Shown here: piece by piece, positions 20,140 to 29,071 of the stretch
Numbering within the stretch: position 1 is the first letter of the stretch
Layout: each line of letters begins with the position of its first letter
Assembly: GCF_013266755.1 (NCBI RefSeq)
Contig: NZ_JABRWJ010000006.1
Span: forward strand, 496,001-560,000
Source of the DNA: Pseudaquabacterium terrae
Lineage (GTDB): Bacteria; Pseudomonadota; Gammaproteobacteria; Burkholderiales; Burkholderiaceae_C
Length of the DNA stretch: 64,000 nt
Direction: 5' to 3'
Notes under the pieces: generated by a model
What the model was told of the DNA's origin: nothing
Database searches by the model: none
What the model saw: the letters and a program-made list of their open reading frames with translations, nothing else
Position numbers and translations under genes: made by a program

Positions 20140-22461
20140 ATGGGCACCTTCGATCTGCAGTGGGCGCAGCGGCGCGGCGTCGAGGCGGCGTTGACCGGCT
20201 GGCCGCCGCTGGCGGCGAGCGCCGACGCCGTGGCGCCGGACACCGACGACGCGCTGGTCTTCGCCGCCGAGGACGAGCTGGCGCTGCGCGCGCCGCTGGC
20301 GCCGCCGTGGTCGATCCTGGTCGTCGACGACGACCCGGAGGTGCACGAGGCGACGACGATCGCGCTCGACGGCGAGATCGTCGATGGCCGGCCGCTCGCC
20401 TTCCTGCATGCCTACAGCGCACGCGAGGCGCGCGCTCTGCTGGCCTCGACGCCGGACATCGCCGTCGTGCTGCTCGACGTGGTGATGGAGAACGAATACG
20501 CCGGCCTGCAGCTGGCGCGCGCGATCCGCGAGGACCTGGGCCTGGCGGAGGTGCGCATCGTGCTGCGCACCGGCCAGCCGGGTTATGCGCCCGAGCTGCA
20601 GGTGATCCGCGAGTACGACGTCAACGACTACAAGACCAAGTCCGAGCTGACGCGCACGCGGCTGGTGACGACGATCACCACCGCCGTGCGCAGCTACGAG
20701 CAGTTGCGCCGCATCCGCGCCAGCCAGGCCGGGCTGCAGCACATCGTGCATGCGGCGGCCGAGCTGGCGACCAAGCGCGAGCCGGTCGACTTCGCCGAGG
20801 GCGTGCTGCAGCAGGCGGCCGCGCTGCTGCGCGTCGCGCCGCACGGGCTGGTCTGCGCAGCGGTCGACGGTGGCGCGGACGAGGCGCTCGAATCGATGCG
20901 CGTGGTCTGGGCCGACGGGCCGTACCGGCCCTTGCGCGGCCGGACTGCCGAAGCGCTGGAGCCGGCGCTGCGCGTGCCGCTGCGGCGCTGCCTGGCCGAA
21001 CGCCGCCACCACCATGCCGACGGCCGGCTGGTGCTGCACGTGGCCGCCGGACGCGCTCAGGCGATGCTGCTGATCGACCTGCCGCAGGCGCCCGACGACG
21101 CGTTGTGGCCGCTGCTCGCGGTGTTCGGCGTGCACCTGGCGGCCGGCTTCGCCAACGTGCAGCTGTTCAGCCGCCTGAACCACCTGGCGTACACCGACCG
21201 CCTGTGCGGGCTGCCGAACCGGCAGCGGCTGATCGAGCACATCGATAACCTTCAAAGTCAACGTCCAACGATCGACGCGCCGGCGCAGGCGCTGCTGCTG
21301 ATCGACCTGCAGCAGTTCTCGCAGATCAACGATGCGCTCGGGCCGCGCGCCGGCGACCTGCTGCTGCTGGCGGTCGCCGCGCGCCTGCGCGAGCGCGCCG
21401 CAGACGGCCTGCTGCTGGCGCGCGTCGCCGCCGATGTCTTCGCACTGCTCGGCCCCGAGCAGCGCATCGATGCGGCGGCCGTCACGGCCGTCTTCGACAC
21501 GCCGTTCCAGGTCGAGCGTTATCCGCTGCCGGTGCGCGCGACGCTCGGCCAGGTGCGGCTGGCCGACGTCGACGGCGACGGGCTCGATGCGCTGAAGTGC
21601 GCCAACATCGCGCTGAACCGCGCCAAGACGCAGGGTGATGCGCACTGCCACTACAGCCGCCGCATGGCCGGTGACCTGCGCCGCCGGCTGCGCTTGCTGA
21701 ACGACTTGCAGGCGGCACTCGACCAGGCCGCGCCGGTCCAGCTGCAGCTGCACTACCAGCCCAAGGTTGCGCTGCCGCACGGCCGCATCGTCGGCGCCGA
21801 GGCGCTGCTGCGCTGGCGCACCGCGGCCGGCGACGAGGTGCCGCCGGAGCAGATCGTCTCGCTGGCCGAATCGGCCGGACTGATGGTCGCGCTCGGCGAG
21901 CGCGTGATGCATGCGGCCTGCCGCGCCGCCGCCGCATGGCGCGCCGGCGGCCACCCCGACTTCGGCATCGCGGTCAATGTCTCGCCGAGCCAGTTCCGCA
22001 GCCCCGGTTTCGTCGAGAGCGTCCAGCGCTGCCTGGCGGCCACCGGCCTGGCCGCCGCCGGCCTCGAGCTGGAGATCACCGAGACCATCGCGATGCAGGA
22101 CATCGATGCAGTGATCGGCGTGCTGCATGCGCTGCGGCGCCTGGGCGTTCGCATCGCGCTCGACGACTTCGGCACCGGCTTCTCGTCGCTGGCCTACCTG
22201 CACCAGCTGCCGATCCACACGCTGAAGATCGACCGCTCGTTCCTGCGCGATTTTCCGGCGCCGCGCGGCCGCACGACGATGGCCGAGCTGGTCGTGCGGC
22301 TGGGCCGGCGCCTGAAGCTCGACCTCGTCGCCGAAGGCATCGAGACCGCCGCGCAGGCCCAGGCGCTCGAGCGCATGGGCTGCCGCGGCGGGCAGGGCTA
22401 CCTGTTCTCGCCGCCGCTGGCCGAAGGCGCGTTCGCCGCGCTGCTCGCCGCGCGGCGCTGA
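20140..22461 (+). CDS. Response regulator with REC, DUF3369, degenerate GGDEF and EAL domains
   Basis: About 773 residues. The receiver domain (WSILVVDDDPEVHEAT; phospho-acceptor D113 in LLDVVME) is followed by a DUF3369 segment (QHIVHAAAELATKREPVDFA). The GGDEF domain has lost its signature (AADVF in place of GGDEF), and the EAL domain is intact (EALLRW at E554, EITETIAM, DDFGTGFSSLAYL, KIDRSFL, AEGIET). It is therefore probably a cyclic-di-GMP phosphodiesterase switched by phosphorylation from the upstream kinase. ATG 20140 follows GGTGGAG; a GTG at 20128 is also possible. Its last 64 bases overlap the convergent PEP-CTERM gene. Confidence 0.88.
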   Translation: MGTFDLQWAQRRGVEAALTGWPPLAASADAVAPDTDDALVFAAEDELALRAPLAPPWSILVVDDDPEVHEATTIALDGEIVDGRPLAFLHAYSAREARALLASTPDIAVVLLDVVMENEYAGLQLARAIREDLGLAEVRIVLRTGQPGYAPELQVIREYDVNDYKTKSELTRTRLVTTITTAVRSYEQLRRIRASQAGLQHIVHAAAELATKREPVDFAEGVLQQAAALLRVAPHGLVCAAVDGGADEALESMRVVWADGPYRPLRGRTAEALEPALRVPLRRCLAERRHHHADGRLVLHVAAGRAQAMLLIDLPQAPDDALWPLLAVFGVHLAAGFANVQLFSRLNHLAYTDRLCGLPNRQRLIEHIDNLQSQRPTIDAPAQALLLIDLQQFSQINDALGPRAGDLLLLAVAARLRERAADGLLLARVAADVFALLGPEQRIDAAAVTAVFDTPFQVERYPLPVRATLGQVRLADVDGDGLDALKCANIALNRAKTQGDAHCHYSRRMAGDLRRRLRLLNDLQAALDQAAPVQLQLHYQPKVALPHGRIVGAEALLRWRTAAGDEVPPEQIVSLAESAGLMVALGERVMHAACRAAAAWRAGGHPDFGIAVNVSPSQFRSPGFVESVQRCLAATGLAAAGLELEITETIAMQDIDAVIGVLHALRRLGVRIALDDFGTGFSSLAYLHQLPIHTLKIDRSFLRDFPAPRGRTTMAELVVRLGRRLKLDLVAEGIETAAQAQALERMGCRGGQGYLFSPPLAEGAFAALLAARR

Positions 22462-23213
22462 ACACTTCTGCCGCGCCGGCCGGCCGCGACGGCCAGCGGC
22501 AGGCTCATCGCCAGCAGGGCCCACGGCGCAGGCTCGTTCACTTGCGCAATGACGTCGGTGCCGACGCGCACCGCGAAATTGTCGACGCCGAGCTGCGTGT
22601 GCGCCGCGGTGCAGCTGCCCGCGTTGCAGGTCAGGCCGAGGTCGTAGCGGTAGCCGAAGTGGAGCGGTGCGCCGGTGGCGGAGAAGTCCGGCGCCAGCGT
22701 GCCGCCCAGGTCGACCCACGCCGACTCGTCGCTGAACAGCTGGTCGATCGTCAGCCACTGGCTGCCCAGGTCGATGCGCGTGCTGGTGTTCAGCACCGAA
22801 TAGATCACGCCGCCCTGCTCGATCACCGGCCGCACGAAGCCGCTGACCGCACTGCTGATGCCGGTGGACAGCAGGCCGCGGGCATCGAACGAAAAGCGGA
22901 TCGTCTCGACGGCGCCCTGCGTCGCGGGATTCCACGCCGCGCCGGCGAACACGTTGGCGATCACATCGCTGGTATTGCCGGGGCCGGCCGGCCGTGCGAA
23001 GTCGGTCAGCCAGAAGCTGCCACCGTTGCCGCCGGCCGCGGGTGCGGAGAAGCCGACCGCGGCGTTGCCGGTGTCGCGCAGCACCTGCTGCGCCCACTGA
23101 GCGGCCTGCATGTCGGCCACATCGGCGACCGTCGTGGTCACCAGCGTGGCCTGCGCGGCACCGGCGGCGGCGAGCAGCAGGCCGGCCAGCATCGATGTCA
23201 TCGAGCTCTTCAT
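22398..23213 (-). CDS. Secreted PEP-CTERM-type protein
   Basis: A 271-residue protein with a signal peptide (MKSSMTSMLAGLLLAAAGAAQA), an extracellular domain rich in Gly, Ser and Thr with one likely disulfide (CNAGSC), and a C-terminal EPAPWALLAMSLPLAVAAGRRGR from E227: a PEP-CTERM-like signal for exosortase sorting. Unlike most members, which end right after the basic residues, about 25 further residues follow. These are encoded in the part overlapping the end of the EAL gene on the other strand. ATG 23213 was chosen for the signal peptide. It lies 59 bases downstream of the large regulator on the same strand, so the two may be co-transcribed. Confidence 0.7.
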   Translation of the reverse strand: MKSSMTSMLAGLLLAAAGAAQATLVTTTVADVADMQAAQWAQQVLRDTGNAAVGFSAPAAGGNGGSFWLTDFARPAGPGNTSDVIANVFAGAAWNPATQGAVETIRFSFDARGLLSTGISSAVSGFVRPVIEQGGVIYSVLNTSTRIDLGSQWLTIDQLFSDESAWVDLGGTLAPDFSATGAPLHFGYRYDLGLTCNAGSCTAAHTQLGVDNFAVRVGTDVIAQVNEPAPWALLAMSLPLAVAAGRRGRSVQRRAASSAANAPSASGGENR

Positions 23214-23272
23214 TCGCGACTCCCGAAACAACAAAGGTGTCGCGATGTTGCGCAGCGGGCGTCTCCGCAGCG

Positions 23273-26200
23273 TCAATCGCAGCGCGGCTCGCGCAGCGCC
23301 GCACGCGCGGCGTCGAAGCCACTGGCCGGCGCGTCGGCCAGCAGCGGCGCCAGCGCGGCCTGCGCGCGTTCGGCCAGCGCCGGTTCGCGCGCCAGCGTGG
23401 CCAGCCGTGACCAGGCGCGCCAGCCGAGGTCGCGGTAGCCCTGGCTGTCGGCCAGCGTCGCCGCTTCGCGCACCCAGGCTGCGGCCGCGTCGCACGCCGG
23501 CGCGGCGCGGGCCTGCAGCAGCAGCGCGTCGGCCAGCACTTCCAGCAGCCCCGCCGGGCGCGCAATCGCCGCCATGCGCGCGGCGGCGGCCAGCGCATCG
23601 TCCGGGCGGCCGGCGGCGAGCGCGAACTCGACCTCCACCCGCGCCAGCCGCGCATGCACCAGCGGATGGGCGCTGCGCCAGCAGGCCGCCTGCAGCCGCG
23701 TGCGCAGCGCCTCGTCGGGCGATCGCTGCAAGGCCACCGCGGCCGTGACCTGCGCGGCCAGCAGCTGCGACAGCCGCAGCGGGTTGTCGTCGTCGCGCAC
23801 CAGCGGCGCCGCGCGCTCGGCCTGCGCCAGCGCATCCTCGAAGCGGCCGCAGCAGGCCAGCAGGCGCGTGCGCCGGCCGTGCACCTCGCTGGCGAAGAGC
23901 TGCGAGCCCTGGCGCCGCGCCAGCTGCTCGGCCTGGTCGAGCGCCGCGGCGGCCTCGCCATAACGGCCGCCACTGGTCAAGGTCGAGCCCAGCACCAGCA
24001 GCGACAGCGTCTCGGTGTGCGCCACGCCCTTCCAGCTCGCCAGGCTGCGGCGGGCCATCGCCTCGGCCTGCGCCAGGTCGCCGAGCGCCTGGCACATCAC
24101 CGCCAGGTCGTTCTCGATCGTCAGCCCGCAGCAGTACTCGGGATGGCGCTCGAGCAGCCGCTCGAAGGCCTCGCGCGCCGCCTGCGGCCGGCCGCCGAAC
24201 CAGTGGATCTGGCCCTCGAAGCTGTCCAGCGACGGCCGCATCGGCTGCAGCCGGCGTGCCTCGGCGAGCAGCGCGTTGGCGTCGTCGATGTCCGGCTCGC
24301 GCATCGCCAGCTCGATCAGCACTTCGATCGCATGCACGCGTTCTTCGGCGCCCAGCCGCGGCAGCAGCGGCCGCAGCTGCGCGCTCATCCGGCGCGCTCG
24401 TGGCTGGTCGCCGGCGAAGACGCGGTTGTCGACCAGGCCGGCCAGCGTCTGCGCCTCGAGCTGGTCGCGCACCGCCGGGTCGGCGATCGCCGCCACCTGC
24501 TCGAGCACCGCCTCCAGCGCATCGCGGCCGGCGTCGAGGTCCTCGAACAGCGCGCACTCGGCCAGCGCCAGCCGCGCGCGGATCTGCAGCGCCGGGTCGT
24601 TGGCCTGCTGCGCGATCTGCTGCCACAGCGCGCGCGCCTCGTCGAGGCGGCCGAAGTCCTTGTGCTGCAGCGCGCCGCGGTGGCGCCAGGTCAACGCGGT
24701 CTGCGGCTCGCCGGCTTCCTGCCAGTGCTGCGCCAGCGCCAGCGGCGCGGCCAGCGGGCCGAGCGCCAGCGCGGCGCGCCGGTGCAGCCATTGGCGGCGC
24801 GGCAGCGACAGCGCGCTGGTGACCGCGCCGCGGATCAGGTCGTGGCGGCATTCGAGGCCGCCGGCTGATTCGACGAGCAGCCCGGCGGCGAGCGCCTGTT
24901 CGCAGCCGGTGACGCAGTCCGGCAGCGCGTGGTCGAGTCCGCTGACCGCTGCCAGCACCGGCAGAGCAACCGGCTGCGCCAGCACCGCGGCGGCTTCGAG
25001 CACCGCTTGCGCCGCCGGCGGCAGCGCGCGCAGCCGGCCCTGCAGCAGCTCGTTGCTGCGCTGGGGCACGGCCGCGGGGTCCGCCGCCGCGCTGTGCAGC
25101 TCGAGCGCGAAGAACGGGTTGCCGCCGCTGCGCTGCAGCAGGGCCTGGATGCGGTCCGCCGGCCAGTGCTCTAGCGGCCAATGGGCGCGGCAGAGGGCGT
25201 CGAGCCCGGCGGCGTCGAGCGCGCCGAGTGCGGCTTCGGCGAGCAGGCTGGCCGAGCGCAGCGCCTGCAGGGCCTGTTTCGCCGGCAGCGGCAGCGCATG
25301 GGTGCGCGCGGTCGCCACCCAGCGCAGCCGGCCGCGGTGGGCGACGAAGACCAGCCATTCGAGCGTCGCGACATCGCACCACTGCAGGTCGTCGACCAGC
25401 AGCAGCGGCGCGTGCTGCTCGATGAGCCGCGCCAGGCCTTCGAGCAGGCGCAGCTTCGCGGTGTGCGCATCCAGCGGCGGCAGCGGCTCGTCGGGTGCGA
25501 TCTCCGGCAGCAGCCGCGCGATGTCGAGCCGGTAGGCACCGGCGGCGGCCAGCCAGCCGCGTTCGCGCCGCAGCAGCTCGGCGAGCGGGCCGAAGGGCAC
25601 CGCCTCGAGTCCTTCGCGGCCCCGCAGCAGCGGTGCGCCGGGGAAGGTGGCGGTGACCAGCGCCGTCTTGCCGATGCCGGGTTCCCCGCCGACGACGGTG
25701 GCCGCCGCGCGCAGTGCGCGCAGGCTGGATTGCTCGGCGCCGCGGCCGGCCAGCGGCTGCGCGGCCGGCGCATACGTCAACGGCTGCGTGGCGGCCGTGT
25801 GTGTCAACGGGAGATCGGCGCCCGCGACGCTCGCGCGCCAGTGCCGCCACAGCGCGGCGGCTGCTTCAACCTGCGCGTGGGGCCGCAGCCGCTCCAGCGC
25901 GTCAGCGCTCGCCAGCTCCTGGGCCTGCCAGGCGTCGAAGAGCCGCGCCGCCGCCTCGCTGCCGCCGGCGGCCAGCGCCGCGCCGAGCGCGCGCTCGACC
26001 GCCTGCGACCAGGCACGGGTCAGCCGCTGGCGCTCGCCGTCGACCCACTGCTGGTAGTCCTCGAAGCCCGCAATGCGAAAGCCGTCGAGCAGAGCCCAAG
26101 GCCGCTGCGCGAGCAGGGTGTGCTCGTCCGGCGCGTCGAGCGTGGTCTCGAGCTGCTGCAAGTCGGTCGGCAGCGTCAGGCCGATGCGCTGGCGCTCGCT

Positions 26201-26449
26201 GCGCAGCGGGTCGGCTTCGAGGCCCCAGCCGCGCAGCTGCGTGCGCAGCCGGTGCAGGTTGACGCGCAGGTTGTGCAAGGCCTCGGCCGGCGGCCGGTCG
26301 GGCCAGAACAGGCATGCGGCGCGCTCGCGCTCGACCCAGCCGCGCTGCGCGGCGAGGTGGATCGCCAGCGCCGAGGGCAGCGTGCACGGCAGCAGCACGG
26401 CCTCGGCGCCATCGGTTTGCCAACTCGGCGATTGCAGCAGTCTGAGCAT
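23273..26449 (-). CDS. AfsR/SARP-like regulator: winged helix + BTAD, P-loop ATPase and TPR-like repeats
   Basis: A 1058-residue cytoplasmic protein. The N-terminus (about 1-100) resembles the winged-helix domain of SARP/AfsR proteins (ACLFWPDRPPAEALHNLRVNLHRLR), followed by a bacterial transcriptional activation domain (about 100-205). A STAND-type ATPase follows, with Walker A GGEPGIGKTA (about 253) and Walker B LLLVDDLQWCD (about 349). The last 500 residues are helical TPR-like repeats (ARALWQQIAQQANDPALQIRARLALAECA and similar). There is no C-terminal LuxR helix-turn-helix, unlike MalT-type proteins. It is probably an ATP-dependent activator; the targets are unknown, and the nearest candidate is the PEP-CTERM gene just downstream. 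Confidence 0.8.
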   Translation of the reverse strand: MLRLLQSPSWQTDGAEAVLLPCTLPSALAIHLAAQRGWVERERAACLFWPDRPPAEALHNLRVNLHRLRTQLRGWGLEADPLRSERQRIGLTLPTDLQQLETTLDAPDEHTLLAQRPWALLDGFRIAGFEDYQQWVDGERQRLTRAWSQAVERALGAALAAGGSEAAARLFDAWQAQELASADALERLRPHAQVEAAAALWRHWRASVAGADLPLTHTAATQPLTYAPAAQPLAGRGAEQSSLRALRAAATVVGGEPGIGKTALVTATFPGAPLLRGREGLEAVPFGPLAELLRRERGWLAAAGAYRLDIARLLPEIAPDEPLPPLDAHTAKLRLLEGLARLIEQHAPLLLVDDLQWCDVATLEWLVFVAHRGRLRWVATARTHALPLPAKQALQALRSASLLAEAALGALDAAGLDALCRAHWPLEHWPADRIQALLQRSGGNPFFALELHSAAADPAAVPQRSNELLQGRLRALPPAAQAVLEAAAVLAQPVALPVLAAVSGLDHALPDCVTGCEQALAAGLLVESAGGLECRHDLIRGAVTSALSLPRRQWLHRRAALALGPLAAPLALAQHWQEAGEPQTALTWRHRGALQHKDFGRLDEARALWQQIAQQANDPALQIRARLALAECALFEDLDAGRDALEAVLEQVAAIADPAVRDQLEAQTLAGLVDNRVFAGDQPRARRMSAQLRPLLPRLGAEERVHAIEVLIELAMREPDIDDANALLAEARRLQPMRPSLDSFEGQIHWFGGRPQAAREAFERLLERHPEYCCGLTIENDLAVMCQALGDLAQAEAMARRSLASWKGVAHTETLSLLVLGSTLTSGGRYGEAAAALDQAEQLARRQGSQLFASEVHGRRTRLLACCGRFEDALAQAERAAPLVRDDDNPLRLSQLLAAQVTAAVALQRSPDEALRTRLQAACWRSAHPLVHARLARVEVEFALAAGRPDDALAAAARMAAIARPAGLLEVLADALLLQARAAPACDAAAAWVREAATLADSQGYRDLGWRAWSRLATLAREPALAERAQAALAPLLADAPASGFDAARAALREPRCD

Positions 26450-26508
26450 TCAGCAGCAGGGTGCGCGGCGAGCGTCTCCGCCGCGTCACTGTGCCATGCC
26501 CGGATGCG

Positions 26509-28068
26509 CTAGGCGGTCAGCCGGAACTGCGAGACGGTCTCGGTCAGCCGCGCCGCCTGGCCCTTCAGGCTCTCCGCCGCCGCGCTGCTCTGCTCGACCA
26601 GCGCCGCGTTCTGCTGCGTCATCGTGTCGAGGTCGTTGACGGCGATGCCGATCTGGCCGATGCCCGATTCCTGCTCGGCCGACGCGTGCGTGATCTCGGC
26701 GACCAAGGTCGAGACCTGCTGCACGCGGGCGACGATGTCGGCCATCGTCGCGCCGGCCTGCGTGACGAGGCGGCTGCCGCCGTCGATGCGCTCGACCGAA
26801 TCGGAGATCAGCGTCTTGATCTCGCGCGCCGCCTGCGCACTGCGCTGCGCGAGGCTGCGCACCTCGGCGGCGACGACCGCGAAGCCGCGGCCCTGCTCGC
26901 CGGCGCGCGCCGCCTCGACCGCGGCGTTGAGCGCCAGGATGTTGGTCTGGAAGGCGATCGCGTCGATGACGCCGATGATCTCGGTGATCTTGCGGCTCGA
27001 GGCCTGGATTTCCTCCATGCGCCGCACCACCTCGTTGACCGTCGTGCCGCCGTCGCCGGCGACTTGCGCCGCCGAGCTGGCGAGGCTGCTCGCCTCGCGC
27101 GCCGAGTGGGTGTTGGCGCGCACCGTGTCGGTCAGCTGGGCCATCGAGGCGCTGGTTTCCTGCAGGTTCGAGGCCTGCTGCTCCGTGCGCGTCGACAGGT
27201 CGAGGTTGCCGTGCGCGATCTCGCCGCTGGCCACCGACACCGAATCGGCCGATTGCTTGATCCGCACGACCAGCGTGCGCAGGCCCGCCTGCATCTCGTG
27301 CATCGCGGCGAGCAGGCTCGAGTCGTCGCCCGAGCGCAGCGCGATGTCGACCCCCAGGTCGCCGGCGGCGATGCGGCGCGCGACGTCGCGGGCATAGGCC
27401 GGCTCGCCGCCGAGCTGGCGCACCAGCGCGCGGCCGATGCCGACACCGAGGCCGGCGCTCAGCAGCAGCGCCAGCACGCCGCCGCCGATCAGCCCGATGG
27501 TCGCGGTGGCGGCGCCCGCCTTCATCGAATCAGCGCCGGCGGCCGTGCGCTTGCCCTGCAGGTCGATCAGCGCCTGCATCGCGTCGATCCACTGCGTCTG
27601 CGGCTTCTGCACCTTGTCGATCAGCGTCTCGCTGGCCATTTCCTTCATGCCGCGCTGCGCCTGGTCCATCGCTTCGTCGAGCAGCGGCAGCACGACGCCG
27701 CGCAGCTCGCCGATCGTCGCGTAGAGCTTCTTCTCCTCGTCGTCGACGAGCAGCGCCGCCAGCGACGCGTAGGTGGCGTCGAAGCGCTTGCGGGCTTCGA
27801 GCTGCAGCTCCTTCTGCTTGGCCTGCACGGCGCTGTCGCGGGTGACGATCAGGTTGCGCACCGAGCGCGCGCTTTCCTCCAGCTCGGCGCGCAGGCGCCA
27901 GGCCATGTCGGTCTTCTGGTTGTTCTGGCGCACGATGACGTCGACGCCCTGCGAGGTGCGGTGCAGCACCCAGCCGGCGCTGCCGGCGATCAGCACCAGC
28001 AGCAGCGACGACAGGCCGAAGCCGAGCGCGAGGCGGCGCCCGACGGTGAGGTGGCGAATCCAGCTCAT
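26509..28068 (-). CDS. Methyl-accepting chemotaxis protein
   Basis: A 519-residue inner-membrane receptor of the Tar/Tsr-like 4HB class. An N-terminal helix (about 12-34) and a second helix (about 185-210) frame a periplasmic four-helix-bundle domain of about 150 residues. A HAMP segment ([19 protein letters not shown]) and the signalling domain with the CheA/CheW hairpin ([29 protein letters not shown]) follow. The start ATG 28068 is preceded by AGGAGA at eight bases; an earlier in-frame start at 28095 lacks one. No other chemotaxis genes are nearby and the ligand cannot be told. Confidence 0.93.
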   Translation of the reverse strand: MSWIRHLTVGRRLALGFGLSSLLLVLIAGSAGWVLHRTSQGVDVIVRQNNQKTDMAWRLRAELEESARSVRNLIVTRDSAVQAKQKELQLEARKRFDATYASLAALLVDDEEKKLYATIGELRGVVLPLLDEAMDQAQRGMKEMASETLIDKVQKPQTQWIDAMQALIDLQGKRTAAGADSMKAGAATATIGLIGGGVLALLLSAGLGVGIGRALVRQLGGEPAYARDVARRIAAGDLGVDIALRSGDDSSLLAAMHEMQAGLRTLVVRIKQSADSVSVASGEIAHGNLDLSTRTEQQASNLQETSASMAQLTDTVRANTHSAREASSLASSAAQVAGDGGTTVNEVVRRMEEIQASSRKITEIIGVIDAIAFQTNILALNAAVEAARAGEQGRGFAVVAAEVRSLAQRSAQAAREIKTLISDSVERIDGGSRLVTQAGATMADIVARVQQVSTLVAEITHASAEQESGIGQIGIAVNDLDTMTQQNAALVEQSSAAAESLKGQAARLTETVSQFRLTA

Positions 28069-28223
28069 GGAGTCTCCTGGGATCTGGTTGGACAAGGGCT
28101 TGATTGGGGCAAGCGGCGACCAGAATCCCCCACACGCAATGGTCTATATCGGCTGACAGAGCGATGTCCTGAAATCGCGAACTTTCCGGCCTCAGTTCCG
28201 TGCCGCGTGCCATCATTCACGGG

Positions 28224-29063
28224 ATGCAAGGCGTGCCCGACGCGTTCGACCATCCGGCCGACCGAGCCCGTTTCCGCCGCCTGGCCGGGGTCGAGGGCAT
28301 CGAGCTGTACCGCGCGCACATCGTGCGCCACGCCTTCGAGCCGCATGCGCACGACGGCTTCGGCCTCGGCGCGATTCACAGCGGCGTCGAGCGCTTCCGC
28401 TACCGCGGCAGCGACCACCTGGCCGGCCGCGGCTCGCTGGTGCTGATGAACCCCGAGGTGCTGCACACCGGCCGTGCCGAGAGCGACGGCGGCTGGCGCT
28501 ACCGCATGGTCTACATCGCGCCGGCGCTGGTCGAGGCCATCAGCGGCCAGCGCGGCTGGTGGTTCGCGCAGCCGGTCGGCCACGACCCCGCCACGGCGCA
28601 GCGCCTGGCCGCGCTGCTCGACGCGCTGTGGGCCGCCGCCGACGATGCGCTCGCGGCGCAGGGCCTGCTGCTCGAGACGCTGCAGCTGCTGCAGCCGTGG
28701 GCGCGGGCCAATGCGGGCGATGACGCGCCGGCCGGCCGCAGCGCCGATCGGGCCGACGCCCGCGCACTCGCGCTGATGCATGACCGCCTGGCCGATCCGC
28801 TGCAGCTCGACGAGCTGGCCGCCGCGGCCGGCTTCAGCCCCTTTCACTTCCAACGCCGCTTCAAGGCGCAGCAAGGCGTCACGCCGCACCAGATGCTGAT
28901 GGCGCTGCGCCTCGCGCGGGCCAAGCAGCTGCTGGCGGCCGGTCGCGCGCCGGCAGCGGTGGCCGCCGAGGTCGGGCTGGCCGACCAGGCGCACCTGACG
29001 CGGCGCTTCGCCCGCATGTACGGCGTCACGCCGGCGCGTTACCAGCGCCAGCTCGGGTTGTAG
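28224..29063 (+). CDS. AraC-family transcriptional regulator
   Basis: A 279-residue regulator with an N-terminal cupin-like ligand domain (HAFEPHAHDGFGLGAIHSG) and a C-terminal double helix-turn-helix (about 180-279: LQLDELAAAAGFSPFHFQRRFKAQQGVTP, then AVAAEVGLADQAHLTRRFARMYGVTPARY). ATG 28224 is preferred; a GTG at 28200 would add eight residues. It ends eight bases before the TonB-dependent receptor gene on the same strand, so the pair is probably an operon in which the regulator senses or controls the substrate of the receptor. The gene is divergent from the chemotaxis receptor. Confidence 0.88.
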   Translation: MQGVPDAFDHPADRARFRRLAGVEGIELYRAHIVRHAFEPHAHDGFGLGAIHSGVERFRYRGSDHLAGRGSLVLMNPEVLHTGRAESDGGWRYRMVYIAPALVEAISGQRGWWFAQPVGHDPATAQRLAALLDALWAAADDALAAQGLLLETLQLLQPWARANAGDDAPAGRSADRADARALALMHDRLADPLQLDELAAAAGFSPFHFQRRFKAQQGVTPHQMLMALRLARAKQLLAAGRAPAAVAAEVGLADQAHLTRRFARMYGVTPARYQRQLGL

Positions 29064-29071
29064 GGCCGGCG

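Noticed and set aside
22900-23213. Transposon or phage remnant near the PEP-CTERM gene
   Set aside because: No transposase, integrase, target duplication or inverted terminal repeat was seen.
22398-25850. A 1150-codon open frame on the minus strand across the AfsR-like gene
   Set aside because: Only its 3' part (from 23213) has a signal peptide and a sorting signal; the rest is another frame of the regulator gene.
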